Notes under the pieces: model-generated
Seen by the model: only the letters and a program-made list of their open reading frames with translations
Databases searched by the model: none
What the model was told of the DNA's origin: nothing
Position numbers and translations under genes: made by a program
DNA from: Bacillota bacterium
Lineage (GTDB): Bacteria; Bacillota; Negativicutes; Sporomusales; Sporomusaceae
Reading direction: 5' to 3'
DNA length: 32,975 nucleotides
Assembly (NCBI GenBank): GCA_023443285.1
Contig: JAEZVB010000003.1
Span: forward strand, 1-32,975
Part shown: positions 22,927 through 31,020 of the stretch, in pieces
Position numbering within the stretch: the first letter of the stretch is position 1
Layout: each line of letters starts with the position of its first letter

Positions 22927-22936
22927 TTATTTGTAA

Positions 22937-24904
22937 TTACAGCTTAAATTTCATTACCGCCTCTTGTAATTCGGCTGCCATTTTGGCTAAACCTGCTGAT
23001 GCTGCGGTAATTTCCTGGACGCTGGCATTTTGCTCCTGACTAGCAGCTGCCACCTGCTCAGAACTTGCGGCATTAAGTCGAGCCGAATCAGCAATGCTGT
23101 GAACTGCTGCTTCTACTTGACCGCTGCGTTGTTGCTGTTCGGTTGTCAGCGCTACAATACGCCCAACTTCCTCACGCATATTTTTAACAGCATCATAAAT
23201 TTCTTTGAAAGCTTGACCTGATGTTGCAACTACTGTTACCCCAGAAGATATTTCCCGGCCACTTTTATCGATGGCTTCCACAGTTTCTATGGTTTCAGCC
23301 TGAATATCCTTAATAATTCCTGCAATCTCGCGAGCTGCTGTTTCTGATTGTTCTGCTAGCTTGCGAACCTCATCGGCTACCACCGCAAACCCGCGCCCTT
23401 GCTCACCTGCCCTTGCGGCTTCAATAGCCGCGTTTAGAGCCAGCAGATTAGTCTGTCCGGCAATACCGGTAATAACATCCACAATTTGTCCAATTTGCCG
23501 TGACTTTTCACCAAGCTCGTGGACTTTTTTCGCTGTTTCATTGGAATCTTGCTGAATTTCATTCATCTTGGCAACAGCCATATCTATCTGCTTAGTACCG
23601 TTTTCCGCCGCTCGCTCACTTTGCTCCGAAGCTGCCGCTACTGAGTCAGCCGCCTTACTGGTATTCGAGATGGCTTCAACAATATCATGAATAACCTGGG
23701 CGGAATGATCGGCCAAATTCACTTGGTTATTAGCACCTTCAGCCACACTTTGAATAGTAATAGCCACTTCTTCGGCTGCTTTCCCAACCTCACCTGATGA
23801 AGCCGCCAATTCTTCTGAAGAAGCCGAAACGGTTTCAGCCGTAGATGAAGTTGTTGCTACAAGTCGCCTGAGAGCTTTTATCATGCCATTAAATGCATTA
23901 GTAAGTTTATTAATCTCTTCTACACCTTGGACCTCAATATGACCTGACAAATCGCCATTGGCTACTTTATCAGCGGCACCCATTAATCTTTCCAGCGGCC
24001 GCGCAATACTGCGTGCTATATAGAAAGCACAAATTAAGGCAATAAATACGGCTACAAGAGTGATTACACCTGTCACCACAGAGGAGCGGATGACTGGAGC
24101 TATAACCTCATTCATGGGTTCTTGGACGATAACGCCCCACTTGTTTCTAACAATTGACGAATATGCAATAAGTGATTGCTCACCACGTGTTGATACCGCT
24201 TTCATCCAGCCAATCTGGCCGTCAATAGCGTTAGCTACATACTCAAAAGTAGTAAACGACTCTTTTTTCAGTACCCGCTCTTTATCCGGATGCGCAATAA
24301 TGGTACCCTTTCTATCAACAACATCGATGTAGCCACCCTGGCCAACCTGTACAGCATCAACAATATCCCATAATGACTTCAAGCTAACATCAGCAGCCAT
24401 AACACCAACAACCTGACCGATATTATTTTTGATTGGAGTAGCAATTGTCACACAAGGCGCATTGGTAAAGGATGAAATATACACATCAGTAAAATAAGTA
24501 TGGTCTTTCATAGCCTCTTTGAAATAATCACGATCCGCACGATTCGCTAAATTGCCAGAGGTTCTGGCAATTTGCATCCCCTTCGCGTCCATAACAAAAA
24601 TCAGTTCAAAATTTCGATTATTTTGCTGCGCACCCAGAATCATGTCTCGGACAGCCAGCGGATCCATAGACCTGGCAGTTGGGTTTGTGGCGAGCATCTC
24701 TACTGCCTTGCGAGACTCTTCCAGCAGTACATCAATTTCATCACCAACTAATTTGGCTGTACTTTGATTTGTCGCGATTTTAGATTCAATAATCGATTGC
24801 GAATTAATATAACCGCCAATAATACCACTGATACAAGCTGGAACAAAAGCAAATAGAACCAAAAACACAATTAACCGGACTTTTAAGCTATTGGCAATTC
24901 GCAA
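22937..24904 (-). CDS. Methyl-accepting chemotaxis protein with dCache sensor
   Basis: A 655-residue transmembrane chemoreceptor. TM1 is near residues 10-30 (LIVFLVLFAFVPACISGIIG). An extracellular double-Cache domain spans about 35-275 (FELIFVMDAKGMQIARTSGN, RDYFKEAM, APCVTIATPI, GYIDVVDRKGTIIAHPD). TM2 is near 278-300, followed by HAMP (ARSIARPLERLMGAADKVAN) and a long signalling coiled coil. The hairpin tip is the canonical GQTNLLALNAAIEAARAGEQ followed by GRGFAVVADEVRKLAEQ. It should relay an amino-acid or carboxylate-like signal to CheA/CheW; the ligand is unknown. The TTG at 24904 follows AGGAGGGG. It is monocistronic. Confidence 0.95.
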   Translation of the reverse strand: MRIANSLKVRLIVFLVLFAFVPACISGIIGGYINSQSIIESKIATNQSTAKLVGDEIDVLLEESRKAVEMLATNPTARSMDPLAVRDMILGAQQNNRNFELIFVMDAKGMQIARTSGNLANRADRDYFKEAMKDHTYFTDVYISSFTNAPCVTIATPIKNNIGQVVGVMAADVSLKSLWDIVDAVQVGQGGYIDVVDRKGTIIAHPDKERVLKKESFTTFEYVANAIDGQIGWMKAVSTRGEQSLIAYSSIVRNKWGVIVQEPMNEVIAPVIRSSVVTGVITLVAVFIALICAFYIARSIARPLERLMGAADKVANGDLSGHIEVQGVEEINKLTNAFNGMIKALRRLVATTSSTAETVSASSEELAASSGEVGKAAEEVAITIQSVAEGANNQVNLADHSAQVIHDIVEAISNTSKAADSVAAASEQSERAAENGTKQIDMAVAKMNEIQQDSNETAKKVHELGEKSRQIGQIVDVITGIAGQTNLLALNAAIEAARAGEQGRGFAVVADEVRKLAEQSETAAREIAGIIKDIQAETIETVEAIDKSGREISSGVTVVATSGQAFKEIYDAVKNMREEVGRIVALTTEQQQRSGQVEAAVHSIADSARLNAASSEQVAAASQEQNASVQEITAASAGLAKMAAELQEAVMKFKL

Positions 24905-24939
24905 TGTAACCCCTCCTAGAATATCTTACCTACATTATA

Positions 24940-24968
24940 ATTATAACTCTTGGTATATAATTCAGCAA
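24940..24968 (-). promoter_or_regulatory. Promoter of the chemoreceptor gene
   Basis: Minus strand TTGCTG (24963-24968), a 17-bp spacer and TATAAT (24940-24945). I see no SigD-type flagellar promoter. From here to 25107 no further feature was found. Confidence 0.6.
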
Positions 24969-25107
24969 TCTACACCATCTCCGATTTCTTGTGGATTTTT
25001 TAGGGTTTTTTGTAGGATTTCGTTACTTGTTAATCTTGCTCTGGCAAATTGTATATTTATACTCTCTGGGTATAATTCTTTACCGCAGTTAAACTTTAAA
25101 ATTGCAG

Positions 25108-25144
25108 ATAAAAAGGACTTTACAAAACTATCGTAAAGTCCTTT
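25108..25144 (-). terminator. Terminator of the tRNA-Arg transcript
   Basis: A 12-bp perfect stem, AAAGGACTTTAC with GTAAAGTCCTTT, is followed by TTTTTATC on the minus strand, about 100 bp past the tRNA. Confidence 0.85.
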
Positions 25145-25165
25145 GAAAATAACATATGTTATTCA

Positions 25166-25197
25166 TCGCTACCGCTTGGAACTAAGCGATCCGCACC
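25166..25197 (-). repeat. tRNA-associated repeat, copy 1
   Basis: The minus strand reads TCGCTTAGTTCC-AAGCGGTAGCGA. It matches copy 2 at 32733-32756 at 22 of 24 positions, and the preceding GTG.G. bases also agree. TCGCT/AGCGA at its ends can pair. It lies in the 3' trailer of tRNA-Arg. Confidence 0.6.
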
Positions 25198-25244
25198 AAC
25201 CAGACTTCGCCTATTGGCTCGTCTTCTTGGGCTTTCTGTTTAAA

Positions 25245-25321
25245 TGGCGACCCCGGCAGGATTCGAACCTGCGACCTTTTGATTCGTAGTCAAACGCTCT
25301 ATCCAGCTGAGCTACGGAGTC
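25245..25321 (-). tRNA. tRNA-Arg (anticodon ACG)
   Basis: A 77-nt cloverleaf with encoded CCA. The acceptor is GACTCCG/CGGGGTC, the D arm GCTC...GAGC, the anticodon stem TTTGA/TCAAA with loop CTACGAA, and the T arm GCAGG-TTCGAAT-CCTGC. Anticodon ACG (inosine-modified in bacteria) reads CGN arginine codons. Confidence 0.97.
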
Positions 25322-25343
25322 ATCTGCTGTTGGCTACTTGACT

Positions 25344-25372
25344 ATTATAGTATGCCAATCGAAAAATGTCAA
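25344..25372 (-). promoter_or_regulatory. Consensus promoter of tRNA-Arg
   Basis: Minus strand TTGACA (25367-25372), exactly 17 bp and TATAAT (25344-25349): perfect sigma-A consensus, 22 bp before the mature tRNA. Confidence 0.9.
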
Positions 25373-25412
25373 CATAGTTAAACCATATTTTTATATGAAC
25401 CAAAGGCTGGCT

Positions 25413-26732
25413 TCACTTAGAGCCGTACACAGTAGCTGCCGCAATGGCCGCACCAATACCGGAGCCATCTTTACTAAGGCGAATAGTAACCTGCTTGGCT
25501 CCTACTCCAAGCACATCTATCATAGCCTGAGCCAACTCTTCGGCATATCCCGGCATTTTTTCATATAATGATCCATCAACTGCAATGGTATGACGCCGGC
25601 TAAGCTCCGGGTCAATCTTACGCAATACACCTGCCCAGGTAGCCGCTGCCAATCGTGCAGACCGGGCAGCAACAAGCCCGGCAATGGTTTTTAGTGCAGC
25701 ACGCTCATCTACCTTCAGTTGCCCCATGCGCCAGCAGTTTGTCACAACGTTAGCAATAATTTCTAAATTAGGTGTATCATCAGCAAGTATTGCTGATAGA
25801 TCTTCTGTATGCAGGGAATAGGGTATATGTAGTTCATCTGCCGCTACAGCGATATAGCCAGCAGCCACTAAACTACTCACAATAATGCGAACAACTTCAC
25901 CTAAATATTGACCTGAAGCCATTTTTTCCAGGCGCTGGGCTCCTGGTTTTTCACTGTGTTTATCTAAATATTCATCATATATTGTTTGTGGCATCTGGTC
26001 GAAATTTCCTGACTCCAGATTAACAATCATGGGCTGATTAGTCAGAGGGTGATTGGGTTCAAGATAACAGCTGTTATGCCCGGTACCACATATAGCACCT
26101 ATATCAGTAGTATTATCACTATAAGCAGAAGTAATCAAAGTACCTGTAGTATCATTAATGATTGCCTGTGAACGAACCTGTCCAAGACCCCTGCGTTCTA
26201 ATGCCTCTTGCAGTAACTGCCCGACATTCTGCCCTTCCACGCCCGTTGTCTTAATCTCCTTAGTCCAAATAATTAGTTCTGCTTGATTCACATCATATTG
26301 GTGACATGGAAAAGAAAAAGTATGCCCCATAGGATATTTCTTATCGTCTGTTGGTACTATTTCAGCAATTTTTCCAGCAATAAAGTCAAATAACTGCACC
26401 CCTGATGCAGTTGGAGCCGTGTAATCATACTTTCCATCTTTGCCTTTAAGAGGAAATATCCGTTTATCGATGATATATGTCTGACCATTACCAGCCAGCT
26501 CAATCAGCAATACCCGTACATTTGTGCCACCAAAGTCAACTGCCACTACCATACCTTGTTCCCGGCCAGTCGGAACACCCAAAAAGGAAGGCAGCATCTT
26601 AAGAGAACTTGTTTTGCCAGTTAAGCCATCCTGCATTGCTCGTTGTAACCGGGTAGCCATTTCATGCATTAAACTAGCCGGTACAGCTAGCTTCGCTTCT
26701 ATATCCGCCAAAGCTCTGCTTATATTATTCAA
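25413..26732 (-). CDS. Hexokinase of the eukaryotic-type family
   Basis: A 439-residue sugar kinase with signatures of the eukaryotic hexokinase family and not of ROK or bacterial Glk: LPSFLGVPTGREQG, phosphate-1 loop VVAVDFGGTNVRVLLIEL, sugar-binding FSFPCHQYDVNQAELIIWTK, TTGVEGQNVGQLLQEAL, catalytic Asp in IINDTTGTLI, IGAICGTGHNSCYLE, EKMASGQYLGEVVR, IAVDGSLYEKMPGY and the adenosine loop LSKDGSGIGAAIAA. It likely phosphorylates glucose or another hexose with ATP. I start at the TTG at 26732 because AGGAGG lies eight bases upstream; an upstream extension lacks this. It lies 34 bp after the small membrane ORF and may be co-transcribed. Confidence 0.9.
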   Translation of the reverse strand: MNNISRALADIEAKLAVPASLMHEMATRLQRAMQDGLTGKTSSLKMLPSFLGVPTGREQGMVVAVDFGGTNVRVLLIELAGNGQTYIIDKRIFPLKGKDGKYDYTAPTASGVQLFDFIAGKIAEIVPTDDKKYPMGHTFSFPCHQYDVNQAELIIWTKEIKTTGVEGQNVGQLLQEALERRGLGQVRSQAIINDTTGTLITSAYSDNTTDIGAICGTGHNSCYLEPNHPLTNQPMIVNLESGNFDQMPQTIYDEYLDKHSEKPGAQRLEKMASGQYLGEVVRIIVSSLVAAGYIAVAADELHIPYSLHTEDLSAILADDTPNLEIIANVVTNCWRMGQLKVDERAALKTIAGLVAARSARLAAATWAGVLRKIDPELSRRHTIAVDGSLYEKMPGYAEELAQAMIDVLGVGAKQVTIRLSKDGSGIGAAIAAATVYGSK

Positions 26733-26766
26733 GTCATTCACCTCCTGGCTGAGTACCGTAAGCAAT

Positions 26767-26973
26767 TTAGAAGTGTTTGCTTGGAGTGAACAAAAACCGC
26801 ACAAACCGCACTAACCACACATATTGGTGTACTATCAAACGCTTGAAATCAGCCCACACTAGCACAAGTATGCTAGCTGCTATGACCAGCATACGATAAT
26901 TTATCTCAGTATAAAACTGATCAGTAATAATAAATCCTACTATAACAATTCCGCTCAGACTACTTTTTTTCAT
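26767..26973 (-). CDS. Small putative membrane protein (68 aa)
   Basis: A 68-residue ORF, MKKSSLSGIVIVGFIITDQF to RFLFTPSKHF. It contains one or two hydrophobic stretches (GIVIVGFIITD; RMLVIAASILVLVWA) followed by a basic, aromatic tail (RLIVHQYVWLVRFVRFLF). No family is recognised. GAAGAAGG precedes the ATG at 26973. It lies directly upstream of the hexokinase gene and in the same direction. Confidence 0.5.
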   Translation of the reverse strand: MKKSSLSGIVIVGFIITDQFYTEINYRMLVIAASILVLVWADFKRLIVHQYVWLVRFVRFLFTPSKHF

Positions 26974-27050
26974 AACCAAGCCTTCTTCCATTCATCATAT
27001 ATCCCTATATGTTCTCAACAGAAGAACCAAAACACTTCACAGCAACCTTG

Positions 27051-27221
27051 TTAACAAGTGAGCCGTTGGTGATAATACTTACTTATCTCTTGATCTAATA
27101 ACTGACTGACTTCCAAAACTTGCGGATGCGACAAACCATAGGCCACCGCAAGTGAATGCATCTTTTCGCGCAAGTTTTCAATTATATCATTAATGGTAAT
27201 TCCCTCAATATTGTCTGACAA
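27051..27221 (-). CDS. Spo0E-like aspartyl-phosphate phosphatase
   Basis: A 56-residue protein with the Spo0E-family pattern: a helix INDIIENLREKMHSLAVAYG then a turn, then a second helix LEVSQLLDQEISKYY carrying the signature SQxLDxxI(S/N)xY. Members dephosphorylate Spo0A~P and delay sporulation. The start is uncertain: GGAGGG lies five and eight bases before two consecutive TTG codons (27224, 27221), and a GTG at 27230 is too close. A TATAAT box at 27273-27278 (minus strand) suggests its own promoter. It follows the histidine-kinase gene. It is a direct sign that the host forms endospores. Confidence 0.85.
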   Translation of the reverse strand: MSDNIEGITINDIIENLREKMHSLAVAYGLSHPQVLEVSQLLDQEISKYYHQRLTC

Positions 27222-27329
27222 CAAATGCACCCTCCATAATAAATAATCATCTCTGAATTAACAACAATTACCATTATAATCCATGTTCCCTTATTTTGGA
27301 AGAATAAAAATGCTTTTTTTACAAAAATT

Positions 27330-28175
27330 TTACAGATTAAAGAAAAAAGTCGCCCCTTTCCCCACTTCTCCTTGAGCCCATATTTGCCCGCCATGGCGGT
27401 TAATTATGCGTTGTACGGTAGCTAATCCTATACCGTTACCTGGAAATTCATGAACTGTATGGAGACGTTGGAAGGCTCCAAATAATTTATCTGCATACTC
27501 CATATCAAAACCTGCTCCATTGTCGCGCACATAAAAAACCGTTCGAGCAGATTCTTTATCTACCGTTTTGCCAAACTCTATAACAGCATCTGTGCGTTTA
27601 GCCGTAAATTTAAACGCATTACCCAGCAAGTTTTCAAATAGTATGAACAATAGGCTGCTATCCCCATAACCCTTGAGATTTGGTTCAATAATTACATGCA
27701 CTTCACGTTCCGGGTGCGCTTGTTTGAGTACGCCCACCACCGTTTCTGCTAAATTACTTAAATCAACGTCTTGCATGACAATATCGCTGCGCGTGAGACG
27801 TGATAAATTGAGTAACCCGTCGATCAGCTCGGCCATACGCTGGCTCGCCAACCGTACTCGCTGCAGATAACCCTGGCCTTCTTCATCTAACAAGTGACCG
27901 TAATCCTCCAGTACCGCCATGCTGAAGCCATCGATACTGCGAAGAGGTGCCCGCAAATCATGGGAAACCGAATAACAAAAAGCCTCCAGTTCTTTATTAG
28001 CAGCAGCTAGTTGAGCTGTCCGTTCGACCACTCTTTGTTCCAGTTCGGCGTTTAAGCGCTCCAATTCATCCATGCGGAGCTGCAGCTCAGGATAATAGTT
28101 CTTGCGAATTGACTTGTCCCCAAGACCTATCAGCTTATTCCTCAATTGATCAACATTTTCATCCTCATAAGGCAT
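27330..28175 (-). CDS. Histidine kinase without a recognisable sensor domain
   Basis: A 281-residue soluble kinase. Residues 30-66 form a coiled coil (LQLRMDELERLNAELEQRVV then ERTAQLAAANKELEAF). The dimerisation/phosphoacceptor motif is SHDLRAPLRSIDGF with His 72. The ATPase domain has N box ENLLGNAFKFT (Asn 186), G1 DNGAGFD, F-box FGAFQRLH and G2 GNGIGLATV. No PAS, GAF or membrane segment precedes the kinase, and no response regulator is adjacent. The ATG at 28175 lies within the 3' end of the ErcA-like gene (11-bp overlap) with GAGGAG before it, so the two are co-translated and probably act together. Confidence 0.92.
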   Translation of the reverse strand: MPYEDENVDQLRNKLIGLGDKSIRKNYYPELQLRMDELERLNAELEQRVVERTAQLAAANKELEAFCYSVSHDLRAPLRSIDGFSMAVLEDYGHLLDEEGQGYLQRVRLASQRMAELIDGLLNLSRLTRSDIVMQDVDLSNLAETVVGVLKQAHPEREVHVIIEPNLKGYGDSSLLFILFENLLGNAFKFTAKRTDAVIEFGKTVDKESARTVFYVRDNGAGFDMEYADKLFGAFQRLHTVHEFPGNGIGLATVQRIINRHGGQIWAQGEVGKGATFFFNL

Positions 28176-29328
28176 GACGGAATATCTCCTCTAAATCCTC
28201 CAATGTCGGTATACGTGGATTAGTAGCTAAGCAAGGATCCAAACTGGCATTTTTAGCCAGCAGAGGAATATCAGCCTGGGTAACACCAACATCACGTAAC
28301 GTATTAGTAACTCCTAACTGCTTCCGGAAAGAATCAACTGTTGATAAAATTAGTATTTGACGCTCAGAAGCAGACAAACTCCCGAGTTCAAGCCCCATAG
28401 CTTGCCCTATTTGCTCATAAGCTTCCCGGCATACGGGGAAATTATAGGCCATAACATGCTTTAACAAAATGGCATTGCATTCACCATGCGCTAAATCAAA
28501 CATGCCGCCAAGACTATGTGCCATAGCATGAACGGCACCTAATATGGCATTAGAAAATGCGATTCCTGCTGACAAACTTCCTAACATAGTTTGACTACGA
28601 TACTCTAGGTTCTCCGGATAACGAACGGCTAATGGCAAATAGTTAAATATTAGTTCCACAGCTTTTAATGCATGTAGGTTAGTTAAGGGTGAACAGGCTG
28701 GTGAAACATAGGCTTCAATGGCATGACACAATGCATCCATACCAGTACAAGCAGTAAGATAGGACGGCATAGTGGTAAGTGTAGCCGGATCAATTAACGC
28801 AACATCAGGTACTATTGTTTTGCTAACAATCGCCATTTTGGTTTTTCTACCGCTATCGGCAATAATACTAAACTGAGAAACATCTGCAGAACTTCCAGCC
28901 GTAGTCGGAATACAAATAAGAGGTGGAATGGCGCAGTTTACATGATCCACGCCCTCAAAGTCTGCGATTGGCCGATTATTCGAAGACACTATTCCAATTC
29001 CTTTTGCACAGTCAAGCGGGCTGCCACCACCAACTGCCACTAACCCGTTGCAACCAGACTCAACGTAGATGTTAGCCCCTGCCATAACATCAAAATCACG
29101 GGGATTATTATGTACATCCTGGAAAATTACATAAGGTAGGGAATGATTTTCTAAGCTTTTTATCACAGGCTCTAGCCACCCGGCTTCAATAACACCTGGA
29201 TCAGTAACGATTAGTACTTTTCTGGCACCAAGATTTTCTGCATATTGACCGGCAAGATCAATAGCTCCAACTCCAAAAATCACTTCGGGTACAACAAATT
29301 TTCGCAACTCAAAAACAGATAGAGCCAT
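28165..29328 (-). CDS. Iron-containing alcohol dehydrogenase, ErcA-like
   Basis: A 387-residue group III alcohol dehydrogenase. The N-terminus FELRKFVVPEVIFGVGAIDL and the wording IVSSNNRPIADFEGVDHV, PTTAGSSADVSQFSIIAD and IVSKTIVPDVALIDP recall the ErcA subgroup, which is found beside histidine kinases and implicated in ethanol-response signalling. Nucleotide binding is at VAVGGGSPLDCAKGI. The metal ligands appear intact: Asp and His in TGMDALCHAIEAY, His in VHAMAHSLGG and His in FDLAHGECNA, so it may also be an active enzyme. I start at the ATG at 29328, seven bases after GGAGG. The following kinase gene overlaps its end. Confidence 0.88.
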   Translation of the reverse strand: MALSVFELRKFVVPEVIFGVGAIDLAGQYAENLGARKVLIVTDPGVIEAGWLEPVIKSLENHSLPYVIFQDVHNNPRDFDVMAGANIYVESGCNGLVAVGGGSPLDCAKGIGIVSSNNRPIADFEGVDHVNCAIPPLICIPTTAGSSADVSQFSIIADSGRKTKMAIVSKTIVPDVALIDPATLTTMPSYLTACTGMDALCHAIEAYVSPACSPLTNLHALKAVELIFNYLPLAVRYPENLEYRSQTMLGSLSAGIAFSNAILGAVHAMAHSLGGMFDLAHGECNAILLKHVMAYNFPVCREAYEQIGQAMGLELGSLSASERQILILSTVDSFRKQLGVTNTLRDVGVTQADIPLLAKNASLDPCLATNPRIPTLEDLEEIFRHAL

Positions 29329-29395
29329 CCCCAGCCCTCCCATATACTTCTTATTTTCATTGTAACAAAAATTAAATATTTATGATATATATGAG

Positions 29396-29430
29396 AAAAA
29401 GTTCACCTGGCAAGTGCTAGGTGAACTTTT
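29396..29430 (-). terminator. Terminator after lysA
   Basis: A perfect stem (AAAAGTTCACCT with AGGTGAACTTTT) has a 10-nt loop, with A- and T-rich flanks on both sides. It lies just past the lysA stop. Confidence 0.9.
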
Positions 29431-29437
29431 GTCTGTT

Positions 29438-30697
29438 TTATTGTCCTAAATTCGAAAAATCTAAAGTGGCAAAATAATCGTCAATGGTTTCCGCCCGGCG
29501 GATAACTTCAACACTGCCATCAGATTTTAACATTAATTCTGCAGACCGCAGCTTACCATTGTAGTTAAAACCCATCGCATGACCATGAGCGCCCGCATCA
29601 TGAATAACAACTACATCGCCAATATCAATCATTGGCAACTTACGGTTAACGGCAAACTTATCATTATTTTCGCAAAGCGACCCGGCAACATCATAGATAT
29701 AACCCAGCGGCCATTCTTCTTTGCCCATAACTGTAATATGGTGATAAGCACCATACAAAGCCGGTCGCATCAAATTTGCCATGCAGGCATCGAGGCCTAC
29801 ATAATTTTTGTAGATTTCCTTTTTATGGAGCACAGTAGACACCAAATAACCGTATGGTCCGGTTATCATCCGTCCGCACTCCATCGCAATTTTTAGCGGA
29901 GCCAAACCATTCGTTACAATCTTAGCTTCATACGCTTTCTTAATCCCTTGGCTAATTACATTTAGATCCACCGGCTCCTGGTCAGGACGGTAAGGAATAC
30001 CAATTCCGCCGCCAAAGTTAACAAACTCAATTTTAATATCAAGTGTGCGGTGAATCTCAATAATGAGGTCAAACATCATATTAGCGGTTTCAATGAAGTA
30101 ATTCGGATCCAGTTCATTGGAAATAACCATAGTATGAATCCCAAACCGCTTCACGCCTCTTGCCTGCATAATCCGGTAGGCATCCAAAAGTTGTTTGCGC
30201 GTTAAGCCATATTTAGATTCTTCTGGATTGCCGATAATTGAGTTGCCGCCTTCCCGCAGCGGACCTGGATTATAGCGGAAGGAAATCATCTCCGGAATTC
30301 CAGCATGCTTGTCTAAATAATCAATATGACTGATATCGTCCAGGTTAATGATTGCTCCTAATTCACACGCCTTTTTAAACTCAATAGCCGGAGTGTCATT
30401 AGAGGTTAAAATAATCTCTTCGCCACGCATCCCTGCTTTTTCAGCCAGGATAAGCTCCGGCAGCGAGCTGCAGTCAGCTCCAAGACCCTCTTCGCGTAAC
30501 ATTTTTAATATGTGGGGATTCGGTGTAGCTTTTACGGCAAAATACTCTTTAAATTCTGGTGCCCAGGAAAACGCTTTTATCAGTTTACGGACATTTTGCC
30601 GGATGGCTTGTTCATCATAAATATGAAACGGTGTTGGATACTGCTTGATTACTTCTGCTAATTTTTCTTTGGTAAATGGTAATTTTTTTTCAGCCAA
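29438..30697 (-). CDS. lysA: Diaminopimelate decarboxylase
   Basis: A 419-residue fold-type III PLP decarboxylase that makes lysine from meso-diaminopimelate. The PLP lysine is K56 in EYFAVKATPNPHIL. FGIHTMVIS, NFGGGIGIPYRP (phosphate-binding), ECGRMITGPYGYLVS, SLCENNDKFA (the C-E of the dimer-interface active site) and DAGAHGHAMGFNYNG follow. Several motifs deviate from the textbook form (CENND for CESGD, DAGAHG for DAGAYG), so an ornithine/lysine decarboxylase side activity cannot be excluded. The lysine riboswitch upstream strongly favours lysine synthesis. It starts with TTG at 30697 after AGGTAGG. Confidence 0.9.
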   Translation of the reverse strand: MAEKKLPFTKEKLAEVIKQYPTPFHIYDEQAIRQNVRKLIKAFSWAPEFKEYFAVKATPNPHILKMLREEGLGADCSSLPELILAEKAGMRGEEIILTSNDTPAIEFKKACELGAIINLDDISHIDYLDKHAGIPEMISFRYNPGPLREGGNSIIGNPEESKYGLTRKQLLDAYRIMQARGVKRFGIHTMVISNELDPNYFIETANMMFDLIIEIHRTLDIKIEFVNFGGGIGIPYRPDQEPVDLNVISQGIKKAYEAKIVTNGLAPLKIAMECGRMITGPYGYLVSTVLHKKEIYKNYVGLDACMANLMRPALYGAYHHITVMGKEEWPLGYIYDVAGSLCENNDKFAVNRKLPMIDIGDVVVIHDAGAHGHAMGFNYNGKLRSAELMLKSDGSVEVIRRAETIDDYFATLDFSNLGQ

Positions 30698-30734
30698 TTG
30701 TTTCGCCTACCTTTATTTATAACTATTTTTTAAC

Positions 30735-30772
30735 ATAATAAAAGCAGTTTGCGCCAACTCTCGCAAACTGCC
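30735..30772 (-). terminator. Expression-platform terminator of the lysine riboswitch
   Basis: A perfect 10-bp stem (GCAGTTTGCG with CGCAAACTGC) is followed by TTTTATTATG on the minus strand, about 40 bp before lysA. Confidence 0.9.
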
Positions 30773-30806
30773 TATAGACAAGAAATTAACACTTGTCAGC
30801 ATGCAA

Positions 30807-30966
30807 GATAGCTCTCCACCCTAAGTTTAGGTGACAGTCTTGCATTTATTAAATGCAAGACCAGCAAAGGTTTCTGGCAAAACCTTCACTTCGGCGGTCA
30901 GCCCCTTTCAGTATGTTCATCGCTGCCAACTCATCATACTTACTCTTGCTCTGCCGCGCCTCTATC
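30807..30966 (-). promoter_or_regulatory. Lysine riboswitch (L-box)
   Basis: The minus strand carries the L-box core: GATAGAGGCGCGGC, AAGAGTAAG, GAAAGGGGCTGACCGCCGAAG, GGTTTTGCC, a long TCTTGCATT/AATGCAAGA stem, CTGTCACC and GGAGAGCTATC. P1 pairs GATAG with CTATC (30962-30966 with 30807-30811). Lysine should favour the terminator at 30735-30772 and shut off lysA. Confidence 0.93.
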
Positions 30967-30990
30967 GGAAAACATATTTCGATTATGTCT

Positions 30991-31020
30991 ATAATATCAG
31001 TACACCCCAGGTAGTGTCAA
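30991..31020 (-). promoter_or_regulatory. Promoter of the lysine riboswitch-lysA transcript
   Basis: Minus strand TTGACA (31015-31020), an 18-bp spacer and TATTAT (30991-30996). The -35 hexamer includes the stop codon of the upstream acyltransferase gene. Confidence 0.7.

Noticed and set aside
24891..25136. Plus-strand open frame of 81 codons upstream of the chemoreceptor
   Set aside because: No ribosome site, overlaps the chemoreceptor promoter, odd composition and ends in the tRNA terminator.
27182..27394. Minus-strand 70-codon frame between the kinase and Spo0E-like genes
   Set aside because: Out of frame across the end of the kinase gene and the start of the Spo0E-like gene, both better supported.
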